A DNA stretch of 64,000 bases from Hofstenia miamia (GCA_004352715.1 SCFE01000096.1:1653133-1717132); one strand, 5' to 3'. Shown: positions 34,008 through 46,600, numbered from the stretch's first letter. Notes: generated by a model from the letters alone, not told the origin. Program-made: numbers and translations.

Positions 34008-35007
34008 NNNNNNNNNNNNNNNNNNNNNNNNNNNNNNNNNNNNNNNNNNNNNNNNNNNNNNNNNNNNNNNNNNNNNNNNNNNNNNNNNNNNNNNNNNNNN
34101 NNNNNNNNNNNNNNNNNNNNNNNNNNNNNNNNNNNNNNNNNNNNNNNNNNNNNNNNNNNNNNNNNNNNNNNNNNNNNNNNNNNNNNNNNNNNNNNNNNNN
34201 NNNNNNNNNNNNNNNNNNNNNNNNNNNNNNNNNNNNNNNNNNNNNNNNNNNNNNNNNNNNNNNNNNNNNNNNNNNNNNNNNNNNNNNNNNNNNNNNNNNN
34301 NNNNNNNNNNNNNNNNNNNNNNNNNNNNNNNNNNNNNNNNNNNNNNNNNNNNNNNNNNNNNNNNNNNNNNNNNNNNNNNNNNNNNNNNNNNNNNNNNNNN
34401 NNNNNNNNNNNNNNNNNNNNNNNNNNNNNNNNNNNNNNNNNNNNNNNNNNNNNNNNNNNNNNNNNNNNNNNNNNNNNNNNNNNNNNNNNNNNNNNNNNNN
34501 NNNNNNNNNNNNNNNNNNNNNNNNNNNNNNNNNNNNNNNNNNNNNNNNNNNNNNNNNNNNNNNNNNNNNNNNNNNNNNNNNNNNNNNNNNNNNNNNNNNN
34601 NNNNNNNNNNNNNNNNNNNNNNNNNNNNNNNNNNNNNNNNNNNNNNNNNNNNNNNNNNNNNNNNNNNNNNNNNNNNNNNNNNNNNNNNNNNNNNNNNNNN
34701 NNNNNNNNNNNNNNNNNNNNNNNNNNNNNNNNNNNNNNNNNNNNNNNNNNNNNNNNNNNNNNNNNNNNNNNNNNNNNNNNNNNNNNNNNNNNNNNNNNNN
34801 NNNNNNNNNNNNNNNNNNNNNNNNNNNNNNNNNNNNNNNNNNNNNNNNNNNNNNNNNNNNNNNNNNNNNNNNNNNNNNNNNNNNNNNNNNNNNNNNNNNN
34901 NNNNNNNNNNNNNNNNNNNNNNNNNNNNNNNNNNNNNNNNNNNNNNNNNNNNNNNNNNNNNNNNNNNNNNNNNNNNNNNNNNNNNNNNNNNNNNNNNNNN
35001 NNNNNNN
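34008..35007. other. Assembly gap (1000 N) at the centre of the inverted repeat
   Basis: Exactly 1000 N, default size. The bases on both sides are reverse complements of each other (GTAGATG / CATCTAC). Confidence 0.95.
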
Positions 35008-35031
35008 CATCTACACAGCTCGAGCAAAGGG

Positions 35032-35208
35032 TTAGTAAGTGTTACTATAGTTATTGATAACATCCAAGCAGGTGGTTGGGAAACCAGTACATTTCTTAGT
35101 GAAATGAAGAGTCTTTTTACACATTACACATTCGAAAAATTTTGAATCATCTATTGAATGTTTGCAAGTCTTGCATATTACATTGGTAATGTTTGAGTCA
35201 ATACTCAT
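35032..35208 (-). CDS. PHD-like zinc finger ORF (right arm)
   Basis: Exact mirror of the frame at 33807-33983, also pointing into the gap. Same features and the same doubt about its being a LINE ORF1 start. Confidence 0.5.
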   Translation of the reverse strand: MSIDSNITNVICKTCKHSIDDSKFFECVMCKKTLHFTKKCTGFPTTCLDVINNYSNTY

Positions 35209-36696
35209 TGTTCTAATTAAACTCTAAATTTCCCTATCCTTCAAAAATTATACACAAAAATTAGAAATACTAATAATGATAGTACCAGCCAGGTGCTATA
35301 TATATACATATACTGCTAAATAATTTAGTAGTGCACATATATGACGTTAAAAATGTATAATTATAACCTTAATATACAGAAATTTATTTTTACTCAGATT
35401 TATTCAAAATATTTTATGCATGCATTATATACAATGTCTATACAAAATTTAGGCTTGTTAAGAAATTACTTTTTTCATACCAATTGGTGAGTGGTGCAAA
35501 TATAAGAGAAAAATTTGCGCTAAATAGTATTAAATATTGAAGACAATGCAAATAAATAGTATATTTATATTATAATATTTAAAACAATTGCAATGAAGAT
35601 GTTATTTAAAATCACTGTCTTTCAACGAATTACAATGTTGATACCACAAGTCACGATGAAGCCCAATGGCCGCGATTTGATCTACATCTCACCACATCCC
35701 ACAGGGTCCATGGGGCTTTGCATATCCCCAGCATACTATAAAAGACTTATTATTTGTCATTTCTTTGTTGTTAAAATTTCAATGTTTTATCAGAAGTAAG
35801 TATTGGCAGGACCAACTATATATAGTTGGTCCTGGCATTGGCTATCATTCTCAAGTTATTTAGCAAAGGTTAAACAATCAGCGCAACAGTGGGTCAATCA
35901 GAGCCTCCTGTGAGAAAATTAAGAGCTTGAAGAAAGTCAAAAGCTGGAAGAAATGAAGTGATATTGAGTCTGCTCACGAATAATTTATCCCTGGTGGTAT
36001 TTATATACGAATTATTGAATATTTTGTGTAGTTATTCTGTGAAAACCTTAGAATTGATTCTCTCAGAATATTTTTTTCATGTATTAAGCATTATTCAAAA
36101 CCATTTAATGCCATTAAATAATCATATGAAATTTTGCCAACCTTTAGAGAATGATATTTCAGGTGTTTTAAGTCGATAGTTTGTGAATATGTTGTTCTTA
36201 CTAAATGTTATGGTCTTTGGAACTTTTAAATGCGCGGTTTTTACTCACAATTATCGCCAAGAACATCAGAGGCCCATAATTTATGTTCTATGCATGGTTT
36301 CTCAAATTGATAGGCTCTAGATATTTACCTTAGTATGTAAATTGCTGTGCATTAAAATCAGAGTGCCATGAATCTGATTACTTTTGAAATTTGGTTTCAA
36401 GCATTCCATGCTTAGCGCCCTCAAAATTCACTTTAAGCCTTTGATTGAGGAAAAGCTTTGTAAATGCATTAAACATGGTCGAATAACATATGCTTGTGAA
36501 CAGAGATGGCAATAAACATTGCTTTTTTACTCTTAGAGAGACTCATCTGAGGGTACTAAAATGTCCCTTATGACATATATAGAAGCAAACATTGAATTAT
36601 GAGAAACTTATCAACAATCATTTTTCAGTTTACACACTAAACAAAACCAGTAAAAAACACTTAATACAATTTAAACAGTGTATAGAACATCCCATG

Positions 36697-36850
36697 TTTT
36701 AAACATGCAAACAAGTGTTATTCCGTAAAAGCTCGAAGAAAAATTCTTCTGTTAATACAGCTATTAGACTCTGGAATGAATTAAAACAACGATTAAAACA
36801 AATTTTAAAATCTGTGATTGTTTCCACAAAAAATTTTAAACGTTTATAAC
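36697..36850 (+). pseudogene. LINE RT C-terminal fragment, right arm
   Basis: Mirror of 32165-32318; the plus strand reads NSSVNTAIRLWNELKQR. Dead remnant. Confidence 0.7.
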
Positions 36851-37777
36851 ACAAACTAACTAAGATATCTAAAATGTGAAAACACCCAATATTGAGAATT
36901 GTTTCTACAGCGGCGCAATAACTTCTGACTTTGCGCATGGCGTGCCTGAACAGGGCTCTCATATTGTTTTTTTTCCAGAAAACAAAATATTATAAGGTAG
37001 TTGTTATTTCCTTGGACATTAGACCAATCATTACCTGAACATTAGCTATTGTAAGAATCTGAATATTTTTCAAAAATCAGATTTCTCATCGAAAAAAATT
37101 ACAGTAACGTTAATATAAATAGTCAAAATAGGGTTAAAGAATTCTTATTGACATCAAATTTAATCCAACTAGAGCAATTCGAATATAAATGGCTTTGTTT
37201 TACAATCATGATTACGTTATCAAACGAAATTAATGAAGTCGCCTTAGCCAGGAGTATACTTTTATATTTTTGTAAATCGCGTTGTTCTTATTGACAATAT
37301 TTTGAGTGCACATGTGATATTCATCGTAATTTTTCTACTACTAAATTTTCTAGTCATTCCAAGAAAGTATTTTCTCATACCTTGTGAGGATAATGCATCT
37401 TGCCTTAGCTTAATGAAATCTTTACACAAAGGAGCGCCTACGGATGGTCGCAGCCATTTCGTAATAAACACTTGAAACCTATTTTTAATGCATGCCTTTC
37501 TATGTACTATTACAACATGCAGCTAGGCCAAATTATAATTAACTACCTGAACAGGTGACATCGCCAAAAATTGCTACTCCCTCTATATTAGTTAATTGAC
37601 AAAAGCTATTTTAGTTCTTAATACAAAAAGACTTGCCAATTCAAGATTAAATCTTGATGTGAATAATTGTTCTTATAGACACATGATGTGAATGTATGAG
37701 TAATATGTATAACTTATGTAGATTATTTTTAGAAATTGAAATGTTTTAGGTTTTTGAAAAAATTTCACAAGATAAAT

Positions 37778-39205
37778 TCAACATTTATATATTTTCAGAA
37801 TATTCACAATAATAAAGCTTAGAGCTGCTCCAGCAGCTGGTCCCGCTTGATAACAAAAACCAAACCATTTCAGTGAATTAGTTTCCATGCATTGTTTACA
37901 AGCGATTACTTTTATCAGACGAGCACAAAAAGTAAATATAATCCAAGTTAGTATGATGCAGCCAGGAAACCAAAACTGTGAAGTTAAAAACAAGGGTGAA
38001 GAGCATGTCAAGCTAAGCATAAATAAAGCCAGTGCTGTAACTGACATTATTGCTCCACAAATCCAAGCAATTATAGAACTTCGACAGTGATAAAAAAACG
38101 TTGAAAAACAAACAATAGGGTCTACCACCAACATAAAGTTCACTGCCAATGTGTAAACTATTGTACCATATGGAGCAGTTGTATAAACTTGAATTGACAG
38201 TAGAAACCCATCAACGAGTAATTCAGCCCAAAAGAACAGAATTAATATATTCAATGGGGTAGGAGATTCTTCAATGTGTTGATATGAATTCTCNAGCCAG
38301 TGCTGTAACTGACATTATTGCTCCACAAATCCAAGCAATTATAGAACTTCGACAGTGATAAAAAAACGTTGAAAAACAAACAATAGGGTCTACCACCAAC
38401 ATAAAGTTCACTGCCAATGTGTAAACTATTGTACCATATGGAGCAGTTGTATAAACTTGAATTGACAGTAGAAACCCATCAACGAGTAATTCAGCCCAAA
38501 AGAACAGAATTAATATATTCAATGGGGTAGGAGATTCTTCAATGTGTTGATATGAATTCTCTTCTAAGTCTTCTGGTGGTATGAGCTTTTCTTTATAACA
38601 ATTGATTATAAAATAAGCAATATTACTTGCCATGACAAAAAGGAATATGATAAGGAAATACTGACTGATGGTAAATGAAGGATATTCAAAGAATTTTGAG
38701 TTATCAGTTGTAATGTTACGGATTGTTATGCTCTGTATCATACCGAAAAAAGAAGGAATAATTTCACCGAAACTATCCCCAAACAGCATGCTTGACAAAT
38801 ATATACTTGGAAATCCATACATTAGTAGGTAAAAATAGACACAACAGGTACAACTGCATAGAGCAGTTCATACATAAGCGTTAGTTCGCTCAATTTAATT
38901 TGTCAATTGTTCCTTGATCGGCTAACAAGTTTTCTCATTTTGAACAATATTAAATCTTAGTTGCATTGTACAAAAATAACTAAAGATCATTAACTAAATT
39001 TTTACAATTAATTTCAATTAATAATAATCATTCAACGTTATTCAGCTTTGGTTGCCTTTTTGGATGATGCTACAATTGATGGGGAGCGTCCAACCTTCTG
39101 GTAAAATGTTCATCATGTAGGTGTTTGACTGACCAAAGAATTCATGGTGAGGTAAGCACTCCATCCAACGATTATCAGGAGGAGCTGTAATATCCCTCGG
39201 CACAT
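37778..39205 (-). pseudogene. Riboflavin transporter, SLC52 family (copy 2, disrupted)
   Basis: Mirror image of copy 1, with ATG expected at 39203-39205 and stop at 37778. The first helix region (GWSAYL) and everything from YGFPSIYLSSMLFGDS to the C-terminus are kept. The stretch matching 29957-30150 of copy 1 (about 65 codons between ILPEGWTLP and the LINALCSC region) is replaced by 214 unrelated bases (38866-39079) that bring in stop codons. A single N at 38294 joins overlapping contig ends, so the C-terminal half is partly repeated (38261-38293 and the copy after it). Unless the foreign segment is spliced out, this copy cannot make a full carrier. An F to Y change (NCFKEK to NCYKEK) shows it is a distinct allele or paralogue. 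Confidence 0.75.
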
Positions 39206-40092
39206 TATGCACCAAAATACACTACTCACTGTTAAAAGTAAATACTTAGAACAAGCTGTTCTCCGATGCACAAGTTTTGTACGTTGTTGCCAAATATCAA
39301 ATGAGCATGTGTCAACAGCAAAGCATGATAAATCGGAACAAATAAGGTAAAACTATAATTAGGCAATATGAGGTCTGCAATATTGAAATAAATCAATTTT
39401 TCTGAATGGGACTGAACGATTTCAGTCTTCACTATGAATACCTATAGGAACAATTGAAAAACATGTGTGTATATATATGCAGTATATATATATATATATA
39501 TTACACGACCAAATTATGGGAGGGAATAGTTTTTAAGGGGAGGGGAAATCACCTACAATGACCTAAGTAAAATATTGGATCGTCGTAATCATCCTTATAT
39601 TTATAACATGAGGTGAAACCCTTAAGTGATGTAGCCTATTTTGGGGTTACATTAATTCTAGGATTAATTGGTGTTAGACGTCTTTTCATTTCAATGTACA
39701 GTTCCTCAATAGTGATAGCTTGCAATTGTCTTTTCAATTTAGTCTTAAAATGCGTAAATATGCTTTGTTCTAACATGATTTATTCATGCTAATTTCCAAC
39801 TTTAACTAAAATTCGTTTCTTTGATAGAATTGCTATTAAAGAATCATCCTTTATAATTTGACTTGGCTTTTTCCGAATTGTATGTTTAATGGTGCACAAT
39901 TTTAACATACTATGAATTTGATCTTCGAGAACATTATCAACAATACTATGCTACAATTAAGTTCTTTACTATCATTATCAATCTGAAAAGAACTTTTTAG
40001 GTGGGTATTTAAATTTTTCATGATTTTATATATAATTTATATAACATGCACATGTGAATTGAACAATATACACTTACAAGCCTGTACCTAGG

Positions 40093-40129
<37 letters not shown>

Positions 40130-40136
40130 ATGTGTA

Positions 40137-40168
<32 letters not shown>
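40093..40168. repeat. TA/TG microsatellite
   Basis: Mixed TATATA and TATGTGTG repeats at the outer edge of the right arm. Confidence 0.9.
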
Positions 40169-40169
40169 C

Positions 40170-42945
40170 CACTTAGTGGTAATGTAGTTTTGTAATTGCT
40201 CTTAAGACCAATCAAATAGTCTAACCGTAGACTAGAAAGTAGTTCAACCTCAGTGTTGCTCCCTTGTGCGCTTAGAATTTCATGAAAAGTATTTAAATAG
40301 TTTTTGAAAATTGGAATTTAAGTAACATAGCCAAAGCAATATGCTTTAGTGAAAATTTTCAGCATTATGTTCGAGCAAATTCACTAATAGATGTGTTCAT
40401 GGCTCACGAATTCTAAATTTTCTAAAAAGCTTAAAGAATTTTATTTGAGAATGTGGAAACACAGTTTTCCTTTTAAAAGAACACCAGAGGCTTTTGCTAA
40501 CCCAGAAATTTTCTTAAAATCTATGATGATTTCATAAGAAATATTTCTAAGTGCTCATAACTCTGAAAAAGGACACAATAGAGAAGTTTCTGAACGTTCA
40601 TTAAAGATTTAAAATTTTGATTTGTCGCTAACCTTGTAAGCGTCACGATCTGTGGAAAATATTTTAGTTTAACGAATGACCCCATGTGATATAGAAATCA
40701 TGAATATTTAATCCTTTATTTTGGGAATAATTTGAATGAATTTCAAGAAATCGGAATTTTCATTAAAAAATAATTAAGTTTTCAATTACATCAGGTATTG
40801 CAAAGCAGTTTTGCACAAATTTTCCTCATTTCATGTGTGCACATTCACTATCAATTCGCGAATTTCCTAATAGGCTTGGAGAAAAGTGTTTGAAATGGGC
40901 ACAAAATGCATGATACTAGTAGTTACCCAGCTACCACCTTGTGCAATAATGAAATTCTTCCATGCTTTTATTATGAGCCACAAATTAGGTAAACATTATA
41001 TTTACTTACCTAGGCGATGTGTTTTATAAAAAAACTTGATATTCAATTAATATGGGCATTAAATATCTGAACGAGAAACTCATCGAAAACTAAGCATTCA
41101 TTTCTAAGTCAATTCTTTTTTCAAAACATCTCGTCATTCTAAATACCGTCCTGATATGAATAAAAAACCTACCTCTTTATGAAACGATTAAAATACCTGG
41201 ATTTAATCAAATATAATTTAAGATCAAAACTTTTACTATAAACACGACCGCGGCAAATGAAATTAGATCACAAAATAATGAAGCCATTGGTATTTTCAGA
41301 TTAAATTATAATTCTTACATGAACATGATAATTGAAGGGCAAGAGTATGTTAACTCAATTTTTAGCATTTCGAGATATTAAGCTTTAAAGTTCTCAATTT
41401 GCCACTGCTTTGGGGTAATTCCTTTTGGAATTTTTGTTTTTGGATAGTACAGGGGAATAACCTAAAAAAATTTGAATGAAACATGGTGCAAAAAAATAGA
41501 TCTATGATAGGAACCCACTACTATGTGTCTAACTCAAAGTCGCAAAAAAGTTAGTTAACATACCCTTGCTCTAAGCCCTTCAATTTATGGGATTATATTT
41601 CATAGGCCTACTATATACACGCCGTGTATTACACGGTGGAATACATCACAGTATGCCTTAATAAACAGGAGGCCACTGTGTAAATTACAGGTTTTAATGA
41701 TATTTTTATTCATTAATGTCAAAAATATTGTGCATATAATGTCAACATTTTATAAAATATTTAAATAAACCATGATATTCACAGCGCTCAGATTGCAGTT
41801 TAAGTAAACCGTTAATGTTCATTAATCACAAAAATAAGATAATTTTTTCTCTTCAAACATTTCATAGGGTTTAATCGAACCGCATCATTGAAATAGTATT
41901 AGAATTATTAACAACACATTTGTACAATTCATAAATATGGTACCTGCAATTCTTAAAATAATATTTGCAATATAATTAAAGAAATTCGGTTTGAATGATT
42001 ACTATCATCAAGTATTTTTGCATTCATATAAGAGTCGAAAACAATGTTGTAATCAATATACCAGTCATTGAGAGGTTCAGATTATCACAAAACCTCAAAC
42101 ATGTCAAAATGATGAGTAAACCAAGAATTTAAAAAATTTAAGAAATCTACCTCATGCAAGAAAAGCACACGTCAATTTCCTTGTAAAGCACTACATTGTC
42201 AACACGTTTGAAAAATGAATTCCGCGCTCAAATAGTAATATCTATCTAATAAGAACTTTGATAGTGAACCCATATAACCCTAAATATTAATGCTTCAAAA
42301 GATTAGAGAATTTGATCTAATCATTACTAATGTAAATTCTTTAGCAATCCAATTTGTAGATGATACTTAGTACTTTCAGATTTTTCCAATATAACAAAAC
42401 AGTTTTCATGAACCAGGGTGTAACAAACTAGAATTTTTCTCCAGAAAATAGTTGCACCAGGAAGTGCTACTGAGTGTGAATATAAAATCGATAAAGCCCA
42501 AGAAACTGACTGTCATTTTAAAATGACAACGAGAACTGGAATAAAAATTATGAGATTTTTTCAAGATTCTACCTCAATTAAGTGATGTATCCTTTACGAA
42601 AAAGTAAGAATCTAATATCACAGGAAAATATATTCTCAGAATATCCACTGTAAATGAAAATTGGGAAGCCACATAACTTTCCGATGACTTAAGAAGTGTG
42701 AGAGGGTATATCAAAGCTATGACATATGGATTGCTTATTGTGGGTTATAATTACAACGATATATTATATTGAATGGTATCAGAAATTCATTATTTCTAGA
42801 TATTTAGAACTTCTCTAAATTCCTATCTTTATAAGTAATTTTTTTAGTTCATCAGCACTTAGGTCGAACAAATTTATCCCTTAGCTAAGAGTTCTACTAT
42901 TCATCCGCTTATCAAAATGTCTATTGTTTGATCGATTCTTAACTC
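40170..42945. other. Non-coding AT-rich spacer
   Basis: About 2.8 kb with no supported gene on either strand and no clear repeat. Any content is too diverged for me to recognise. Confidence 0.4.
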
Positions 42946-42951
42946 GTTTAG

Positions 42952-43577
42952 CTACTCATGTTGTTTCCCCATTATTACTTCACAAACATTTGACCCGTCT
43001 GAACCTGGTAGCGAAATAACGTTTTGAGTTTTCTGTACAATTTCTACAATTCTAGCTATATATAATGCTTTAGCAGATGTAAGGTTTTCCTCCACCAATA
43101 TTTTGTTTTGAACTTCTTTATTAGCTATACCCGAAGTAAAGCGAAAACAATATACAGCTTCAATAAGTTGATTTTTTGCATGCCTTCCAATTTGCACTGT
43201 GAAGATAAACAAATTAATTCTGTGTAAAAATCATCCACTGATTCACCATCATGCTGTACTCTAGTAAAAAAAATTGTGGAAATTAATGCCTTGCTTGAAA
43301 CTGGGTGGCATAGTGCTTCAAACGCGGCTAGAATTCCAGAATATTTGTTGTTTACAGCTGTGATGGTTCCATCCTAACACAAGCCATTGTATGTCCGTAG
43401 TGCAGTGTTATCCATAGAATTAAGTAATGTTGCCCTTTTAATACTTTCGTCTGCTTGTTCCAATCCCGAATCTGTGCAGAAAATTTCAAGTTTTTGTTTC
43501 CATAATTTAAATGTTTCTGCTCTATCACTGCTTGTCAGCTTTAATAAAGGTGCCGATTTCAACGCTTTTGAAACCAT
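42952..43577 (-). pseudogene. Ty3/gypsy-type Gag fragment
   Basis: The minus strand begins at an ATG (43577) with LTSSDRAETFKLWKQKLEIF, then DESIKRATLLNSMDNTALRT. After a stop (43374-43376) and frame changes it reads HDGESVDDFYTELICLSSQC and SGIANKEVQNKILVEENLTS. The order W-K-Q, then KRA.LL, then ESVDDFYTEL, then the EVQNKIL helix is that of the capsid part of gypsy Gag. No nucleocapsid knuckle, protease, polymerase or LTR was seen nearby. Dead remnant. Confidence 0.7.
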
Positions 43578-43679
43578 GTGTCTCTATCAATTTCAAAAAA
43601 AATTGCTTCCTCTGTCAACACTATGCAGTCGAAGGTAGACAACATAAAACTGTTTATTTGTATGACAACAACCTTAAAT

Positions 43680-44015
43680 ATTTGTTAGCAACTAGTACCC
43701 CGCAGATCATATCTTAAACCAAGGAACTATACATATTTGAAGCAATAAATAAATAACATTGCATTGTTGTATACATAATAAATGTAAGCTAATACACTGT
43801 TAGTATTATAGTCAGTGTTAATAAATTTGAAACCTTTAGATTTATATTTGAACAATTCAGGGGTATGCGATTTATATAATTGTGATATTTTAGTGTTAAA
43901 GATTTTTAGAGACTTGGCTTTCTTTATTTCAGTAAGCAATTCATTCCATAAACGGATTGAAGTGTTAATAAAAGAATTTTGTACTTGTTTTTTTTCGATT
44001 TTGCTTGCCTTTTAA
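43680..44015 (-). pseudogene. LINE RT C-terminal fragment
   Basis: The minus strand reads QNSFINTSIRLWNELLTEIK, then FKYKSKGFKFINTDYN, matching the C-terminal block of the family A LINE (WRGYKFYNPDYS). It adjoins the inverted-arm element at 44085. Only the last 90 or so codons remain. Confidence 0.7.
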
Positions 44016-44084
44016 CTAAGGAAGAAGAAAAGAAAAGAATTTAATTCTGAGGTTATGTTGGCAATATATTATATACTGATAGAG

Positions 44085-45530
44085 TAGTAAGAAACGGGTA
44101 CTATTAGGTCTCATTGGGACACCCTGAAGTTCTCGTAACACCCATGGCTATTTACCATGTGGAAATGAAGTAATTTTTCTTGAATGCAATATAGTGACAA
44201 AATGATTTTGACAAAATTAAATTGAGCAAATAAATTTTTTGATGAAATTTATATTTTTAAATTCTACTAGTGCATTAAAATTATATTTCAAAATTTAGAA
44301 TACACACACCAAAATAGTACACAAAAAGCAAGTGGATATATATATTGACACATGACGCAATGCAAATCAGGAAATAGTTAAAAGACATTAAATGCATTTA
44401 TTTTAATTAATATTCATTTTTACTTACATTAAACATTTAAGTGGAAAGCATTCTAAAACGTTTTGAATACAAATAGATTTANNNNNNNNNNNNNNNNNNN
44501 NNAAAGACATTAAATGCATTTATTTTAATTAATATTCATTTTTACTTACATTAAACATTTAAGTGGAAAGCATTCTAAAACGTTTTGAATACAAATAGAT
44601 TTACAATAATGATACGTGTATAACAAAAATAATGATTGTTTACTATAGCTTAAAAATGAAAATTCGAGCAGCAAGTTATTTGACACTTCACAATGCATAA
44701 ACGTTGACCAATCAAATTTCAATTATTTTGAGGAATGGAAACTCATTTTAAATCGAGCGGGACACATTGTATATATTTTACAAGCCTAATCATGATCAAA
44801 CGTCGCTAGATATTTTGTAATGGAGGGTCGTTATTATTTCCTGGGAAAACCAGCCACATTAAATAAATGGCTTAACTCGTTTCTGATGGCCACCTCCTGG
44901 GTGAATGATGAAGTGCTGTCATATTTTAGAATGAGGATGGAAATTCAACAAGCTTAAAATGTATTTTGCATAATGCTGACGTTCATCATTCAGAGTTATT
45001 GACCACTATTTAATGTGTGTAATAATTTATATACAATTGCTAAATAAATAGCTATATTTTTGCCCTGCATAGTACATTTTTGATTAATATTAATTAATCC
45101 ATGCAAAACTGTGCTGACCAAAGATTTCAAACTTTGCTCTAATCAAGATATTGTGGTTTTGTATCTTTGAATTATTTTTGCTAAAATTCTATCATGGAAT
45201 GACATGCTTAGGCTTTGTTACAATAAAAATTTCATAACAGGACCTTGTCTATAATTACTTCAGTTTGCCTAAAAAGTAAAGACTTTGTCTGAAAATTATT
45301 GTGCTCAATTTAATTTTGTCAAAAAAATTTCTTGACATCAATTATATCACTTTGCCCAAATACTAGAATTTAAAAATATAAATTTCATCAAAAAATTCAT
45401 TTGCCCAATTTAATGTTGTCACTAGATGGCATTCAAAAAAATTACTTCATTTACAAATGGTAAATAGTCATGGATGTTACGAGAACTTCAGGGTGTCCCA
45501 ATGAAGCCTAATGGTATCCGTCTCTTACTA
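44085..45530. mobile_element. Element with about 200-bp inverted arms, no transposase seen
   Basis: 44085-44290 is repeated in reverse at about 45345-45530. Shared blocks include AGTAGTAAGARACGG at the ends, ATTGGGACACCCTGAAGTTC and AATTTTTTGATGAAATTTAT. The interior is non-coding and carries a 21-N gap (44482-44502) with the same 101 bp on each side (44381-44481, 44503-44603), an unmerged overlap. No clear target duplication. Class uncertain: a non-autonomous DNA transposon or a fold-back of a retroelement end. Confidence 0.65.
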
Positions 45531-45743
45531 CTTTTATATTTAATGGTTTTTTTAATTTCTGGTTCTAATTGTTTGAAAAATGTAAGTGTCAATTGTGATA
45601 ATTATAAAACGCTTTCTCCATTTCTCTTAATATCTATTCATTCAAAACAGTAAATTTAGATTAATCAAAGGATTAGGAATAATCCATGATGTAATTATTT
45701 TGCCAGGTTTTTAAAAACCCCCAAATTAAAATTTCCCCCTAAT

Positions 45744-46058
45744 TCATTTACTTAAGTTGTAATATTCCATGTTCTTATTTGATAGGTTTTGAAACTTTAT
45801 ATTTATGTACTTAAAGCCAGTTGTTTTGTTTATGGTTTTGATATACTGGTCAAAATCGAGAATTTGATGTGGGCCTGGGTTATGCTCTATTCCTGAAATT
45901 ATCAGTTTTGTTAATACGTGTAGATAATATATAAAACAGTAAAAGTAAGACATGAAACCTGTAAAAGGAGTTATCCTACAAAGTATTCTATAACACTGTT
46001 GATAATGTAAGACATTTTTATTATTGAATAAGCTTTTAGGAATAAAAATAAATATCAA
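45744..46058 (-). pseudogene. LINE N-terminal fragment with 2A-like motif
   Basis: The minus-strand frame has a hydrophobic stretch (SYFYCFIYYLHVLTKLII) followed by SGIEHNPGP at 45870-45896. Its core GIEHNPGP (45870-45893) resembles the 2A ribosome-skipping consensus DxExNPGP with the D replaced by G. The same layout occurs at the start of the family A LINE (46963-46986), so this is the 5' end of a related LINE. It stops after about 40 more codons. Confidence 0.65.
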
Positions 46059-46059
46059 T

Positions 46060-46165
46060 CATTGACTAAAGACATTTATCTTAAGCAAAAGTATATCTCA
46101 GGGCAATCATGGCTAGGATACAAATTCTACAACAATGATTACTCAACAAACCGTACTTGAAATCT
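46060..46165 (+). pseudogene. LINE 3' end fragment
   Basis: Plus-strand peptide WLGYKFYNNDYSTNRT and stop, matching the last residues of the family A RT (WRGYKFYNPDYSINRN). The 3' UTR follows to about 46260. It lies head-to-head against the minus-strand LINE start above. Confidence 0.6.
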
Positions 46166-46269
46166 CCTAGTAATTTCTCCCTAACCTGTTAGATTTATTG
46201 TATAGTATACTTTGTTTTTGTATGTATTTGTATGTATGTTTGTATATTTTTGACGCTATTCAAATAAAT

Positions 46270-46600
46270 TATCTGTTTAAAACAAACGATAAACTAATAC
46301 AATGTTTAATTTATTCTCCATACAGTGAAACATTTTCAACCATAACTCTTGGGTATTCCTCTAAACATGCTGGAAAAACGAATTGCATGAATAGTGCCAT
46401 CACATACTTGATTGCATCTTCAAAAATACTTGATTCAGCCTATAACGCAAGAGTCACACCAATTCGTGGATTTTTGAGCTTGCCTAATTGCATTGAGCTC
46501 ATTGGCATTCGATTTGAAAGAGGACCAAAAAAAATTCAATCTGTGATAAAGGTGCACCGTACATTTGGCCCTCAGAATTTAGTTGTTCTGTAGCACTGGT
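46270..46600 (-). repeat. Degenerate repeat shared with 50620-50755
   Basis: On the minus strand a frame with MALFMQFVFPACLEEYPRVM then a stop is recognisable. The plus strand at 50620-50755 holds a diverged version (LFTPFVFSACTEAIRKSY), and both end with ACATTGTATTAG. The family is unknown. The two copies lie in opposite orientation on either side of the LINE at 46675-50280. Confidence 0.5.

Larger units (their letters stand above)
35008..40092 (-). repeat. Right arm of the large inverted repeat
   Basis: Reverse complement of 28935-34007. From the gap to about 37997 it mirrors the left arm without any length change, and the translated frames are identical. Further out it differs: at least one amino-acid change, a 214-bp replaced segment and small differences near the SLC52 start. 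It ends in a TA/TG microsatellite at 40093-40168. Confidence 0.9.
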
